Part shown: piece after piece, positions 19,440 through 28,532 of the stretch
Position numbering within the stretch: position 1 is the first letter of the stretch
How the letters are laid out: each line of letters begins with the position of its first letter
Notes under the pieces: generated by a model
Seen by the model: only the letters and a program-made list of their open reading frames with translations
Database searches by the model: none
What the model was told of the DNA's origin: nothing
Source: CAWARU01 sp963784575
Lineage (GTDB): Bacteria > Pseudomonadota > Gammaproteobacteria > UBA6186 > Azoamicaceae
Length of the DNA stretch: 64,000 nucleotides
Direction: 5' to 3'
NCBI GenBank assembly: GCA_963784575.1
Contig: CAWARU010000001.1
Span: forward strand, 1,674,001-1,738,000
Position numbers and translations under genes: made by a program

Positions 19440-19524
19440 GCTTAAGCTTGAATTGTCAAGTATTGGTATCACCTGAAAAAATCAAAAAGCTTAACGCAGC
19501 ATTGAGCAAAAATACCAAAGTGAT

Positions 19525-20664
19525 TTAAGACTGAAACAAATCAGGCACAACAAATAATATTTTAAGATCGCGTTCAGGCCTGAAGTTTTCTGCTTCAAAG
19601 CAATAAATGTTGCCTTTCTTCTCTAGTTTTATTCCACTACTATAAGCAATCCTTGCATTCGGTGTAGGAGGCGTTACTTCCAAGCGGAATTTTTTTATCG
19701 GTCCCATCCAAAGATTGCCGGTTGTCAAAATATAATCCAACTCGATGACAGTGAAAGGAATACTATCAGAATCCCCCTCCTTTTTCTCTTTTTTAAATTC
19801 GGCACGTAATTCCTCTATAAATTGCTTCAATTCGGCAGTTTGAGAAAAATCTGACCAGTTCTTTTCTCCTAAATCCCTATGATAGAACCTGAAATCAATG
19901 TCATCGCCTTTTTTAGTGACATAAAGATAATGAAACCCGGCATGCGGAGTATAGGTATGACCCACTTTGATGGGCGATTTGGCGGGGAATGTTTCCTGCC
20001 AAAAATAGACGGTCTGATTTTGCCAAGTTGGATTTCCTTTGTCATCCAACAGTTTCAGTTTTTCAAGTTTCTTTTTGAGCTCAGGATCTTTATGCAGCTT
20101 ACCTGCCTCCATGAATCCTGACAGAAATAATGCAGAAATGGGGATATTGTTCTTTAATAAAATTTCAGAGATATCTTTGCCCTCTTTTGAAGTGGATAAT
20201 ATCCGATAGTTGACACCTCTCTCCTCACCATTCAGTGTTCTCTTAAAATTGATAAATGGCGCTTTTCCTTCACGCAGCCAGCTGTAAAGATTATTATTCG
20301 AGAGATCAGGATCTTTATTTGAAGTATGCGGATTACTGTCTAATAATTGATAAGCAATATAAGATTCGTCCCAGCTTGGAAAAACTCTCGCATCGTAATC
20401 GACTGGTGTTAAAGGTAATGGAAAGGCAACATCCAGTGTTTGCTCATTTTCCGCATGATTTGTAAATGTATAAGCTACTTCTACAGCATTAGCTGATAGT
20501 TTTAGAACTTCTTCATCCATACTGATATCATCATTTTTGTTGTATACAATTCCAGTTGGAGTAATAGTTGCAGTGGTGTCGTTTGCCAAGGCTTGCGACG
20601 TTACCAGAAAGCCTAATGAAAATATCAAACAAGCGATGATCATATTTTTAATGAGACTATTCAT
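19525..20664 (-). CDS. DUF4424 secreted protein, 379 aa
   Basis: GGAGA precedes the ATG. There is a clear signal peptide (hydrophobic IIACLIFSLGFLVTS, cut after SQALA). The mature part begins with the family-typical layout: ISMDEEVLKLSANAVEVAYT, a beta-domain with HAENEQTLDVAFPLP. Later come HTYTPHAGFHYLYV and WMGPIKKFRLEV, features of DUF4424 proteins. It is probably periplasmic; the role is unknown. It is monocistronic on the minus strand, convergent with the AAA+ gene. Confidence 0.8.
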   Translation of the reverse strand: MNSLIKNMIIACLIFSLGFLVTSQALANDTTATITPTGIVYNKNDDISMDEEVLKLSANAVEVAYTFTNHAENEQTLDVAFPLPLTPVDYDARVFPSWDESYIAYQLLDSNPHTSNKDPDLSNNNLYSWLREGKAPFINFKRTLNGEERGVNYRILSTSKEGKDISEILLKNNIPISALFLSGFMEAGKLHKDPELKKKLEKLKLLDDKGNPTWQNQTVYFWQETFPAKSPIKVGHTYTPHAGFHYLYVTKKGDDIDFRFYHRDLGEKNWSDFSQTAELKQFIEELRAEFKKEKKEGDSDSIPFTVIELDYILTTGNLWMGPIKKFRLEVTPPTPNARIAYSSGIKLEKKGNIYCFEAENFRPERDLKILFVVPDLFQS

Positions 20665-20705
20665 GAGCGATCTCCAAAAATAAATTTTCTGTATCCGTAT
20701 AGCTT

Positions 20706-20743
20706 CCGCTAAATAATTATTCCTACTAAATAATTTTTAGCGG
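20706..20743. other. Palindromic hairpin in the DUF4424 / Bcr intergenic region
   Basis: CCGCTAAA and TTTAGCGG close an AT-rich stem. It lies 155 bases downstream of the transporter stop and 42 bases upstream of the DUF4424 start, so it could be a weak terminator or an operator. Confidence 0.3.
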
Positions 20744-20898
20744 TTTAAGAATTTACCATGTACTGTGTAATAGCACATAAAATTAGCTCAATTTTTTACT
20801 CTTTTTTTATTCCATTAATTGTGACATAGATAGAAAAAGACTGCAATTGGATTTTATATTCTAGTATAAGTCAATTATATATCTGTCGTTTCTGGTCT

Positions 20899-22080
20899 TT
20901 AGGAAACCTGAGCCTTTTTTGAAAATTCATAAACCATCCAAGAAAAGGATGAGCAAAGAATAAAAGTGATCCCAAGGATAATTTGACTACTGGGCAAGAA
21001 AGAAACCATCCAAGAAATAACGGCACCGCCACTGATTTGCATAAAACCATATAGGGCTCCCGCATACCCCGCTATTTTGCCAAAAGGTGTAAAGGCAGTA
21101 GCAAAAGCATTCGGCCAAATAAAAGTTGAACCAAAATAAAACAGAATACCAGGGATTGCAATCGTCCAAACATTCATACCAAAGATATTGTATGCGAGGA
21201 CCAATATCACTCCTGAACAAATCATAATAAAAAACCCTAGTCTCATCATAAAGGGTATGCCTAAGCGCGTCACTAATTTGCCATTCAATATGCCAGCCAA
21301 TGCATAAGCACTACCGCCTCCGAGTGCTGTCAACCAGCCAAATTCTACGGGAGTTAAACCTGCTTTTTGTATTAGTAAGACTGGCCCCAGGGTAAACCAA
21401 CAAAAAAGTGCACCATAACTCAAAAAAATTGCACATGTTACTCCCATAAAGATCCTGCTGGTCAGCAAGGAATGAAATGTTCGAGCAATATAGGATGCTT
21501 GTAATCGTTCTGGATGATGATGAATGCTCGTTTCCTTAAACCAGAAAATAACCGCGAGAACCGCCAGAATAGAATAAAGGCTCATAAAGACAAAATTGGC
21601 GCGCCATCCAAAGTATTCTTGAAAATATCCCCCTAGAAGGGGTGCCGCAGGAATAATAAACATAACGAAAATCACTAGATAAGAACCATATTTCGCAAGT
21701 TCTTCTCCAGAATAGACATCTCTGAATACAGAGCGCCACAAGGCTGCACAAGCGCCTGCGCCACATCCTTGAATCAATCTTCCCAGTATTACCATCTCAA
21801 TAGTTTGCGCCCATAAACAGACTAGACTCCCTGCGCACATGATGATTAATCCGACTATCATTGGGGGTTTTCTGCCTGTACCCTCAGAAATCGGGCCGTA
21901 TATTAATTGTGAGATCGCCACGCCAAACAGATATATCGACATGCTCCATTGGACATAATTAATGTGGGTATTTAAATTTTCTGCAATAGCAGGTAATGAT
22001 GGTGCATAGATATCCGATGCAAATTGAGTTAAGCATGCGGCAAATACTATAATAAAAAACAGAACTTTATTTGAATTCAT
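20899..22080 (-). CDS. Bcr/CflA-family MFS efflux transporter, 393 aa
   Basis: Twelve hydrophobic segments and the length fit drug:H+ antiporters of the Bcr/CflA subfamily. Signature features are DIYAPSLPAIA in helix 1, MFS motif A as YGPISEGTGRKPP between helices 2 and 3, and GAGACAALWRSVFRDVYSG following helix 4. It would export small toxic compounds at the inner membrane using the proton gradient. It appears monocistronic; the substrate cannot be predicted. Confidence 0.9.
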   Translation of the reverse strand: MNSNKVLFFIIVFAACLTQFASDIYAPSLPAIAENLNTHINYVQWSMSIYLFGVAISQLIYGPISEGTGRKPPMIVGLIIMCAGSLVCLWAQTIEMVILGRLIQGCGAGACAALWRSVFRDVYSGEELAKYGSYLVIFVMFIIPAAPLLGGYFQEYFGWRANFVFMSLYSILAVLAVIFWFKETSIHHHPERLQASYIARTFHSLLTSRIFMGVTCAIFLSYGALFCWFTLGPVLLIQKAGLTPVEFGWLTALGGGSAYALAGILNGKLVTRLGIPFMMRLGFFIMICSGVILVLAYNIFGMNVWTIAIPGILFYFGSTFIWPNAFATAFTPFGKIAGYAGALYGFMQISGGAVISWMVSFLPSSQIILGITFILCSSFSWMVYEFSKKAQVS

Positions 22081-22358
22081 TTACCAATTATACCTTATAT
22101 ATATTTTTGTTTCTACGAATTCGCTGATTACCGCAATATGGTAGTAACTCTTGATTAATCTGAATCATTAATCATTTTCAAAATACTTCACACCCTAGGA
22201 AAAATATCCAGCAACATTTAGATTTATACTCAGCGAGCAAAAGACCAAGTAGTTAGGCACCTAATATTGAATTTATTTCATATTTCATCTATACATTAAA
22301 ATAACATTAGCACCATGGTCTGCAGAGAATATTGCGAGTTTAATTCAGGGAGTAATTT

Positions 22359-23072
22359 ATGGCAATTGATAAAGGATTAAAATTACAGTCCAACAAAGTT
22401 AAGAAATCACTTTTCACAATTGCTTGCGCCCTAAGCATTCTTTCCTACAGTTCTATTTCCATGGCAAATACTTATAATGGCCCCACTGACCTGTCTGCTC
22501 AAGAATTTACAGATCTTACCATCCATGGACCTGCTAACCTCAAAAAAATCAAAACCAATTCTTTAACTGTTACAGGACCTCTCAATTTCGATCAACTTAA
22601 TGTAAAAGAAAAAACGACAATCTCAGGTTCTACCAGCGGCGATAATGGTGATTTCAAAGATGTCCTTATTCATGGAACGTTCTGGGGGTCTAATCTGAAT
22701 ATTGCAAATTTGCATGTCGATGGGGACGTTACCATTGAGGATTTCAAAATAAGCGGAAATGTCACTATCAATGGACCGCTCAAAGCTAAAAATGGCAGCT
22801 TTAACAATATTGATACTGTAAAAGCACCCATTGCACTTTACAATGTTAGCGTCAATAATATCACTGTAAAAAAGGAACGAAGGGATAGGGACGAAGACAG
22901 CAAAGATCACAATGAGAATAATAATGTCGTAAAATTAGCCGGAAATACTGTTGTTTCAGGTAACATAACCTTTGAATCTGGTGATGGCATCGTTTTTATC
23001 AGAGATAAAACAGCACAGCTCAAAGGCAAAGTCATTGGCGGAAAAATTAAGGGGCAGTCAGAACCCTTTTAG
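22359..23072 (+). CDS. Secreted beta-solenoid-like protein, 237 aa
   Basis: GGGAG precedes the ATG by 6 bases. There is a signal peptide (FTIACALSILSYSSISMANT). The mature part is a series of short beta strands with Gly/Asn turns, such as LTIHGPANLKKIK, LTVTGPLNFDQLN, VTIEDFKISGNVTINGPLKA and VVSGNITFESG. This gives a regular ~20-residue rhythm like bactofilins or other right-handed beta-solenoids. A charged Arg/Asp/Glu insertion (KKERRDRDED) breaks the solenoid near residue 173. It is likely surface or periplasmic; its function is unknown. Confidence 0.7.
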   Translation: MAIDKGLKLQSNKVKKSLFTIACALSILSYSSISMANTYNGPTDLSAQEFTDLTIHGPANLKKIKTNSLTVTGPLNFDQLNVKEKTTISGSTSGDNGDFKDVLIHGTFWGSNLNIANLHVDGDVTIEDFKISGNVTINGPLKAKNGSFNNIDTVKAPIALYNVSVNNITVKKERRDRDEDSKDHNENNNVVKLAGNTVVSGNITFESGDGIVFIRDKTAQLKGKVIGGKIKGQSEPF

Positions 23073-23098
23073 AAAAAGCTTCATAATCAACAGTTGCT

Positions 23099-23782
23099 TC
23101 AATCTTGGTCCCATGTGTTTAAATTTTCTTCTTTAGCAAGATCTTCAAATGTATTCTCGAGCGATTCCATAAATTGACTTCGAGTCTTTGCCTGCGGAAT
23201 CGGATTACCAATGAAGACATCACAGAAAAAAGGTACTAAAAGAGATTCTCCTCGCGGCAACGCCTTCCCGAGCCCATGCAGGAAAATCGGCACAATTGGA
23301 ACTGTGGGACACTTCTCTGCTAAACGGCTGATGCCTTTCTTAAATTTGCTTCTTTGTTCGGGTTCTCCGCGAGTACCTTCTGGAAAAATAATGACAATTT
23401 CCTTATTCTCCAAACTTTGGTAAATAGGTAACAAGGGGTCTCTCGTACGTTCCCCCAAACTTTCCAATCGTTCCAAACGTTTAATGGGAATAATGCCGAT
23501 AATTTTTGTCGAAAACCACGCGATGAATGAATTTTTCAAAAAATAATCTGCCGCAGCCACGGGGCGCAGTTTAGTAAACAATTTTACTGGGAATAATGAC
23601 ATGATGACTACTGTATCTAAATGGCTATTATGGTTTGCGACAACAATTAAAGGACCCTGTTGCGGCAATCGCTCTCGATGCCTAATATTCAAACCTACGA
23701 TAAAGTATACGACAGGTTTTATAGCTAAAAACAAAAACAACAACTTTAGAATGGTATAGACTGCATTCTTCACTTTAATCAT
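23099..23782 (-). CDS. 1-acyl-glycerol-3-phosphate acyltransferase family (PlsC-like)
   Basis: The protein has an N-terminal membrane segment, then the acyltransferase motifs NHNSHLD (HX4D catalytic) and FPEGTRG (substrate binding), and IVPIFLHGLGKALPRG. The length of 227 aa is normal. It acylates lysophosphatidate or a related head-group-bearing lipid. It is the last gene of a three-gene minus-strand operon (17 bases after the CdsA-like gene), an arrangement also seen in YnbA-YnbB-YnbC type clusters. Confidence 0.85.
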   Translation of the reverse strand: MIKVKNAVYTILKLLFLFLAIKPVVYFIVGLNIRHRERLPQQGPLIVVANHNSHLDTVVIMSLFPVKLFTKLRPVAAADYFLKNSFIAWFSTKIIGIIPIKRLERLESLGERTRDPLLPIYQSLENKEIVIIFPEGTRGEPEQRSKFKKGISRLAEKCPTVPIVPIFLHGLGKALPRGESLLVPFFCDVFIGNPIPQAKTRSQFMESLENTFEDLAKEENLNTWDQD

Positions 23783-23799
23783 AACTTAATCATAAAAAT

Positions 23800-24726
23800 T
23801 CAGACATAAAAATAATAGATGTAATGGAAGAACAAAGGTGCCGTGTAGAGTAGACTGTCGATCCTATCCAAGATTCCACCATGCCCTGGAATTAAAGTGC
23901 CGCTGTCTTTTACGCCAATATCACGTTTAATAGCAGACATGTTTACATCACCAATAAAACCACTTAAGGACAAAATGAGACCAACGAATGCAGCACGCAT
24001 TGTGGTTAAAGGCGTGAGATAAGGCGCTATCAAAACAGAGAGGCATGTTGTGGCTACAATGCCCCCCAGTAATCCTTCCATTGTCTTTCCAGGACTGATC
24101 GTAGGTACCACTTTATGTTTACCGAACAATTTTCCAAAGAAATATTGGGCAACATCATTCAGCTGCGTCATTAAAACCAGAAAAAGCAATAACCCAGCTC
24201 CACCAGCCACCGGATTTATGTTCAGCGGCAAATTGAGCAGAAATGTCGCATGACTCAAGCAATATACCGTTGACATAAGTCCCCAATGGATGATTCCAAC
24301 GGACTTCAAAAAGGATTTTGTTTCTCCCGCAATTATCATCCTGATGGGGATTGCGAGAAACATGTATACCGGGATAAAAATGAGGAACATCCCATACCAA
24401 GAGATACCTGCAAAATAATATTGCAATGGAATGGTAAGATAAGCCCAAAAAATGACTCTTCTGTCGGCGCGTCGCGTCGGAACCAAAGTGAAATATTCCT
24501 TCAGCGCTAAAAAGCTCACAATCGCTAAAAATACTATAGAAACATTTTTATGGACTATTAAGGCAATGGTGAAAATGGCAGCCATTATCCACCAGGAATG
24601 GACTCTTGCCTTGAGTTCAGAAAAATTTCGAGCCGGTTTATATTTGATTAATATCCTAACTACAATTTCCGAGAATAGTAATAAGCAATAAACGGCAGCC
24701 AGAATGAGGATGATATTCTTTGGCAT
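23800..24726 (-). CDS. CdsA-type phosphatidate cytidylyltransferase, 308 aa
   Basis: Eight or so hydrophobic segments and the CdsA signature are present: SPGKTMEGLLGG in the middle and DSGTLIPGHGGILDRIDSL near the C-terminus (with the Mg-binding Asp residues). The family makes CDP-diacylglycerol from CTP and phosphatidate in the inner membrane. It starts immediately after the stop of the CDP-alcohol phosphotransferase gene, so translation is probably coupled. As a YnbB-like paralogue it may serve this operon rather than general phospholipid synthesis. Confidence 0.88.
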   Translation of the reverse strand: MPKNIILILAAVYCLLLFSEIVVRILIKYKPARNFSELKARVHSWWIMAAIFTIALIVHKNVSIVFLAIVSFLALKEYFTLVPTRRADRRVIFWAYLTIPLQYYFAGISWYGMFLIFIPVYMFLAIPIRMIIAGETKSFLKSVGIIHWGLMSTVYCLSHATFLLNLPLNINPVAGGAGLLLFLVLMTQLNDVAQYFFGKLFGKHKVVPTISPGKTMEGLLGGIVATTCLSVLIAPYLTPLTTMRAAFVGLILSLSGFIGDVNMSAIKRDIGVKDSGTLIPGHGGILDRIDSLLYTAPLFFHYIYYFYV

Positions 24727-25404
24727 TTATATTTTTTTGCCCTCCAAATAGCGATAGGTGGATTTTAATCTTCTAAAAATGGTTATGGAGCTGCCAAGCG
24801 CGATAATTATCAAGGCAACAAAAAAAACATAACCATTGTTTTTGGTCCACACAGAAGACTGCAACGATAGTGCAGTTGCCACAAGACAGGCGCAAGTCAT
24901 CACAAACATACGATGCGGTTTTGCCATCGGCCCTGCAAAATTCATGGGTGCGCCAATACTCACGGCAAGTACCCGAACATAGGCTGTCAACACGGCTAGT
25001 AATGCTGCACACCATCCCAGAATAATACCGTATTCCATAGGCTCTGAAACATATCCTGCTGCAATTAAAATTAGGATATCAGAAATTCGATCTGGGAACT
25101 CATTATATAATTCTCCGGTTGGCGAACTTTTTCCGCCTTCAATTGCAACCATGCCATCCAACATATTGCAAAGCAGACGTAATTGAATGAAGAGTGCAGC
25201 CAATAATGGCAATATCCAAGTTAAATTTGAGCCAGAGAGCTTCGGATAATAGTGAATGGACAATAAGCAGACACTTGCCAGTAAAGCAAAAAATATACTT
25301 GCAACAGAGATTTGATTTGGGGTGATGTTTTTTTCGCTGAGCAGCATTGCAAGTTTCTTAGCTAATTTAATTTCACGTGTTTTTAGGGGTCTTCTATTAA
25401 GCAT
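24727..25404 (-). CDS. CDP-alcohol phosphatidyltransferase family protein, 225 aa
   Basis: A polytopic membrane protein whose first cytoplasmic loop holds the CDP-alcohol motif in divergent form: CNMLDGMVA, then GELYNEFPDRISD. Compared with D-x2-D-G-x2-A-R-x8/9-G-x3-D-x3-D, the first Asp is Asn, the Arg after Ala is absent and the third Asp is Asn, while DG, G and the last Asp remain. This fits a specialised YnbA-like branch rather than PgsA or PssA. It is the first gene of the three-gene lipid operon. It would join CDP-diacylglycerol to an unknown alcohol. Confidence 0.8.
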   Translation of the reverse strand: MLNRRPLKTREIKLAKKLAMLLSEKNITPNQISVASIFFALLASVCLLSIHYYPKLSGSNLTWILPLLAALFIQLRLLCNMLDGMVAIEGGKSSPTGELYNEFPDRISDILILIAAGYVSEPMEYGIILGWCAALLAVLTAYVRVLAVSIGAPMNFAGPMAKPHRMFVMTCACLVATALSLQSSVWTKNNGYVFFVALIIIALGSSITIFRRLKSTYRYLEGKKI

Positions 25405-25640
25405 CTTAGATCCTCTATTGTTTCTTTAAATAACTCATTCTTGACTCCTGAATCATTGTAAACATATTAAATGTATTCTATCATTTCTATTTTAAAAAGG
25501 TATATAGCTTATCATTTGAAATAACTTTTGAATTGAAAATAACTTCATGATTGAGCCAATTATACCATTACTATTACTTGCTATTACTTGTACTGGTGAT
25601 ATTACATATTTATTTTTACTAATTTTAAGGAGTTAATATT

Positions 25641-26963
25641 ATGGCAGCTTCCCCTGAATCGCAAACCTTAGAAACAGACTTCTGTGGCATTGTAAAAATA
25701 AAAAAGGAGCCCGAAATTATTACTCAACTCTCAAAAATACTAGAAACCTATAAAAAATCACGCAACCTTAGCATATTGCCCGGAAAATATCGCAGCCTAA
25801 AAGAATTTAAGGATTATAAACCGGTTCGAGATAGCACAGACACGGGACAGACTTTTAGAAATGGTGTTGATGTGACTGGAGAACCGTATGTCCTGTCATT
25901 CGGGGTATTTTTAAATAAAGTTGATGTGGCCGTAGAAATTTTACGAACAAGACTGCCGGATCCAAGATTTGATGGCGATAGCTATCACATCGCATTGCGA
26001 CATGGTGAACATCATGCACAAAAAGATAAAGCTATGGCTGATATATTGAAACATTTTTTAGGCTATGCCGCGGATATTGATATTATTCAAGACTGCGAAG
26101 ATTTCTATGTGGCTTCGAGAACTATCAAAAATTTCAAGCCGGGCTTCGATGAAAATACTTATATATTACAGCCAGACGGAAGTGTTATAGAAAAATCTAC
26201 TGGTAAGAAATTCCAATTAAAAGGATTGGGCGCGATCGCTGCGATTGATTGTTTCTTTGGTTCTGCTGATGATCATAGCGGCAATTGGGGAACTCAAGTG
26301 CAAGGAAATGAGCTTGTTGCCTATAGAATTGATAGCGCAGACAGCTTAGATCCCGAGTGCCTGGAAAAGCCTTTGACAAAAGAATACATTACTTCATTTT
26401 CATACGGTCTTGTCTTTGTACGTGAAAAAATTCGTCCTTTAAAAAATTATCAAGATGAGCTCATGGGAATGTTTAAAAAAATTGCTGCGACAGATTTTTC
26501 TATTATTATAAGCATTTTAGAAAGAAACATTGATGCACAGCCAGTCGATGAAAAACTATGGTTTTTAAATTGGATGTTGCCAATGGTTATAGAGGGACCA
26601 GTTGCATTGTCTAAAAAATGTAGAGAGTCCTTGGAAGAATGCACAAAAAATGTCAGTGAACTTGAGCTTTCACTGCCTGATTTTCTAAAATATGTTCAAG
26701 AACTGGAAAAAATGCAATTTGCAAAGACTTTAGAACTTCTGGAAAAACGCCATGAACAATTGAGAGCAATTTTTAATATATCGCCTAAGAAATCCCCAAT
26801 GGTTGTTTTTTCTGATATAAAAGGACTCTCGTTGGCTGCACGAAAAGCTTCCGACACCGATAAATCTACTGAAATCCCGGATGAATTTGTAGCACCAAAG
26901 TCAGCTTTAGCATTTCCTACCAGTGCTGCACCCGAATCCAGTAAACTTGGTAACCCCTTATAA
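25641..26963 (+). CDS. Putative atypical (PI-kinase-like) kinase effector, 440 aa
   Basis: AAGGAG lies 8 bases before the ATG. The stretch CFFGSADDHSGNWGTQ followed by YRIDSADS resembles the catalytic (D-x-H-x-x-N) and metal-binding (D-x-D/DFG-like) motifs of PI3/4-kinase-fold and HipA-like enzymes, which are common among Legionella effectors. Upstream, GDSYHIALRHGEH and FYVASRTIKNF could form the N-lobe. The C-terminal ~140 residues are helical and end in a Ser/Pro/Ala-rich tail. No signal peptide is seen. A strong terminator follows directly. The kinase idea rests on short motifs and is tentative. Confidence 0.55.
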   Translation: MAASPESQTLETDFCGIVKIKKEPEIITQLSKILETYKKSRNLSILPGKYRSLKEFKDYKPVRDSTDTGQTFRNGVDVTGEPYVLSFGVFLNKVDVAVEILRTRLPDPRFDGDSYHIALRHGEHHAQKDKAMADILKHFLGYAADIDIIQDCEDFYVASRTIKNFKPGFDENTYILQPDGSVIEKSTGKKFQLKGLGAIAAIDCFFGSADDHSGNWGTQVQGNELVAYRIDSADSLDPECLEKPLTKEYITSFSYGLVFVREKIRPLKNYQDELMGMFKKIAATDFSIIISILERNIDAQPVDEKLWFLNWMLPMVIEGPVALSKKCRESLEECTKNVSELELSLPDFLKYVQELEKMQFAKTLELLEKRHEQLRAIFNISPKKSPMVVFSDIKGLSLAARKASDTDKSTEIPDEFVAPKSALAFPTSAAPESSKLGNPL

Positions 26964-26965
26964 AC

Positions 26966-27003
26966 AAAAAAACGACAGGATATTAAATATCCTGTCGTTT
27001 TTT
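26966..27003. terminator. Bidirectional rho-independent terminator
   Basis: An A-run, CGACAGGATATT, a short loop, AATATCCTGTCG and a T-run form a near-perfect palindrome with U-tracts on both strands. It sits 2 bases after the stop of the kinase-like gene and serves the convergent MarR gene as well. Confidence 0.9.
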
Positions 27004-27008
27004 ATAAA

Positions 27009-27105
27009 GAGAGATTCCCGAAAAATCCCTTAGCTCGTTCAGCTTCTTCACGCGATTCGGCTTCTTCCCGCTGTTCGGCTTTTTCAGGCTATTGAGCTTA
27101 TTCAG
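27009..27105 (-). pseudogene. Degenerate 3' extension of the MarR gene
   Basis: Downstream of the MarR stop the minus strand reads EQREEAESREEAERAKGFFG to a stop just before the terminator, in a different frame. It is preceded by Gln/Glu codons turned into stops (TAA, TAG). This looks like an older Glu/Ala-rich C-terminal tail lost by mutation. Confidence 0.4.
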
Positions 27106-27600
27106 CTACTCTGCCTCGGTACTTGCCTGACTGCTTTGAGATCTTGCTACTTTAGGTACATTCGCCAGGGAACGCAATACTTTGAGTTCCTCGAGTAACC
27201 GATTATAGCGATCATCTCCATATTGACCCACGATACTTTGCTGAGCTTTTTTCCAAAGAGGCACACCTTTTTCAATCGCTGCCTTGCCTCGGTCTGTTAG
27301 GGCATAACCTTTTGAACGTCGATCAGCAAGCTTCACAGTTTGAATAAAACCTGCTTTTTCTAAAGGTTTAAGATTTCTGGTTAATGTCGTTCTGTCCATG
27401 ACCAAACCTTCGGCCATTTCAGTTAACGTTTTTCCAGAAGCATTACCCAATTCTAGTAAAAGTGTAAATTGCGTTGCACGTATGTCGGCGGGTTCTAAAT
27501 TTCGATCGAAGAATTGTGTGACTGCACGGGTTACTTTTCGAAGATTAAAGCAACAGTCTTGCGCATTGATACTTTGATAGGATGAAGTATTATAGCTCAT
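27106..27600 (-). CDS. MarR-family transcriptional regulator
   Basis: The start is the ATG at 27600, 8 bases after AAAGGAGG; an upstream GTG would overlap that site. The winged-helix core is complete: ATQFTLLLELGNASGKTLTE, MAEGLVMDRTTLTRNLKPLE, KAGFIQTVKLADRRSKGYAL. Cys residues in CCFNLRK near the N-terminus could be redox sensors. The Ser/Thr/Glu tail is cut by a TAG; a Glu-rich reading continues downstream in another frame. It is divergent from the DOT1-like gene across 290 bases, so it may control that operon or itself. Confidence 0.88.
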   Translation of the reverse strand: MSYNTSSYQSINAQDCCFNLRKVTRAVTQFFDRNLEPADIRATQFTLLLELGNASGKTLTEMAEGLVMDRTTLTRNLKPLEKAGFIQTVKLADRRSKGYALTDRGKAAIEKGVPLWKKAQQSIVGQYGDDRYNRLLEELKVLRSLANVPKVARSQSSQASTEAE

Positions 27601-27892
27601 GGTGTGCACCTCCTTTATTAAAAGTGTAGGCTCTCCGGAGACAACATTGCAAGAAAGATAACTAAATATTTTACAAATCTATCAAAATAATTTTCACCTT
27701 CTTTATGTTTTACTGTATGTCAATATACTTTATGTATTCCCAATGACATTCTTGATGAAAGGTTGCACTAATGCTATGCATGCTCTCATTGCTGATATGT
27801 CGATATACTAAAATCCATTTTAATTTTTTATTTATCCTGATAGTCTTTATTGCATCGATTAAAATATACCATATAAACTTTAAAAGGTAAAT

Positions 27893-28531
27893 TTGAGTAA
27901 TAACCCCATGCCAGAATTAAATGAGCAATACAAGCAACATGAACTCATTCAATCCCACTTTGATGAGATCTACACTTCTTTAAATAAAGAAGTGGATCAA
28001 ATGCGCGCGGAAGATCCGAATCAAATATATGGTGAGCTTTACTATTACAGTGCTTTGAAACTGTTAAAGTATTTAAACTTATCACCAAATGATCACTTTT
28101 TAGATTTGGGGTCAGGGCTCGGTAAATTGGTTTTTCAAATATACCTCGCAAGTAATATCGCTTCAGTCTCAGGGATTGAAATCAACAAAGAAAGACATTC
28201 CATCGCGATGAAAGCGATGGACAAACTAAAACACAAGATACCTTCGGCATTCAACTCTGATCGGAATATGAAATTAATTCTGGGTAATTTTTTAAGCGAT
28301 GAATTTCAAAATAGACTGGAAGATATTACAGTCATCTATATTTGCTCAAGCATTTTCTCATTTGACTTATTAGAAGCCATGGGCAGAAAAATCAATGCCA
28401 TGCCAAATGTTCAAAAAATTGCAACGCTCAGAAAATTACCCCATTTGACCAATTTTGAAATAACAAAGAAGACTTTTCTGCACACATCCTGGGATCGTGT
28501 CTCTTGTTATTTTTATACCAGGAAACAATAA
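27893..28531 (+). CDS. DOT1-like SAM-dependent methyltransferase, 212 aa
   Basis: The start is a TTG 5 bases after AAAGG (an ATG at 27908 is the alternative). The order of motifs follows eukaryotic DOT1 histone H3-K79 methyltransferases: YGELYYY (like TYGE of the D1 loop), FLDLGSGLGKLVFQIYL (SAM motif I, DLGSGVGQVVLQ in DOT1), GIEI (motif for the ribose), and FSFDLLEAMGRKI (NNFAF-type segment, with Ser for Asn). The end HTSWDRVSCYFYTRK parallels the VSWTG-x-VSYYLH end of DOT1. It could methylate a host histone or another protein; the target is unproven. The gene is coupled to a membrane protein gene 1 base downstream. Confidence 0.72.
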   Translation: MSNNPMPELNEQYKQHELIQSHFDEIYTSLNKEVDQMRAEDPNQIYGELYYYSALKLLKYLNLSPNDHFLDLGSGLGKLVFQIYLASNIASVSGIEINKERHSIAMKAMDKLKHKIPSAFNSDRNMKLILGNFLSDEFQNRLEDITVIYICSSIFSFDLLEAMGRKINAMPNVQKIATLRKLPHLTNFEITKKTFLHTSWDRVSCYFYTRKQ

Positions 28532-28532
28532 G

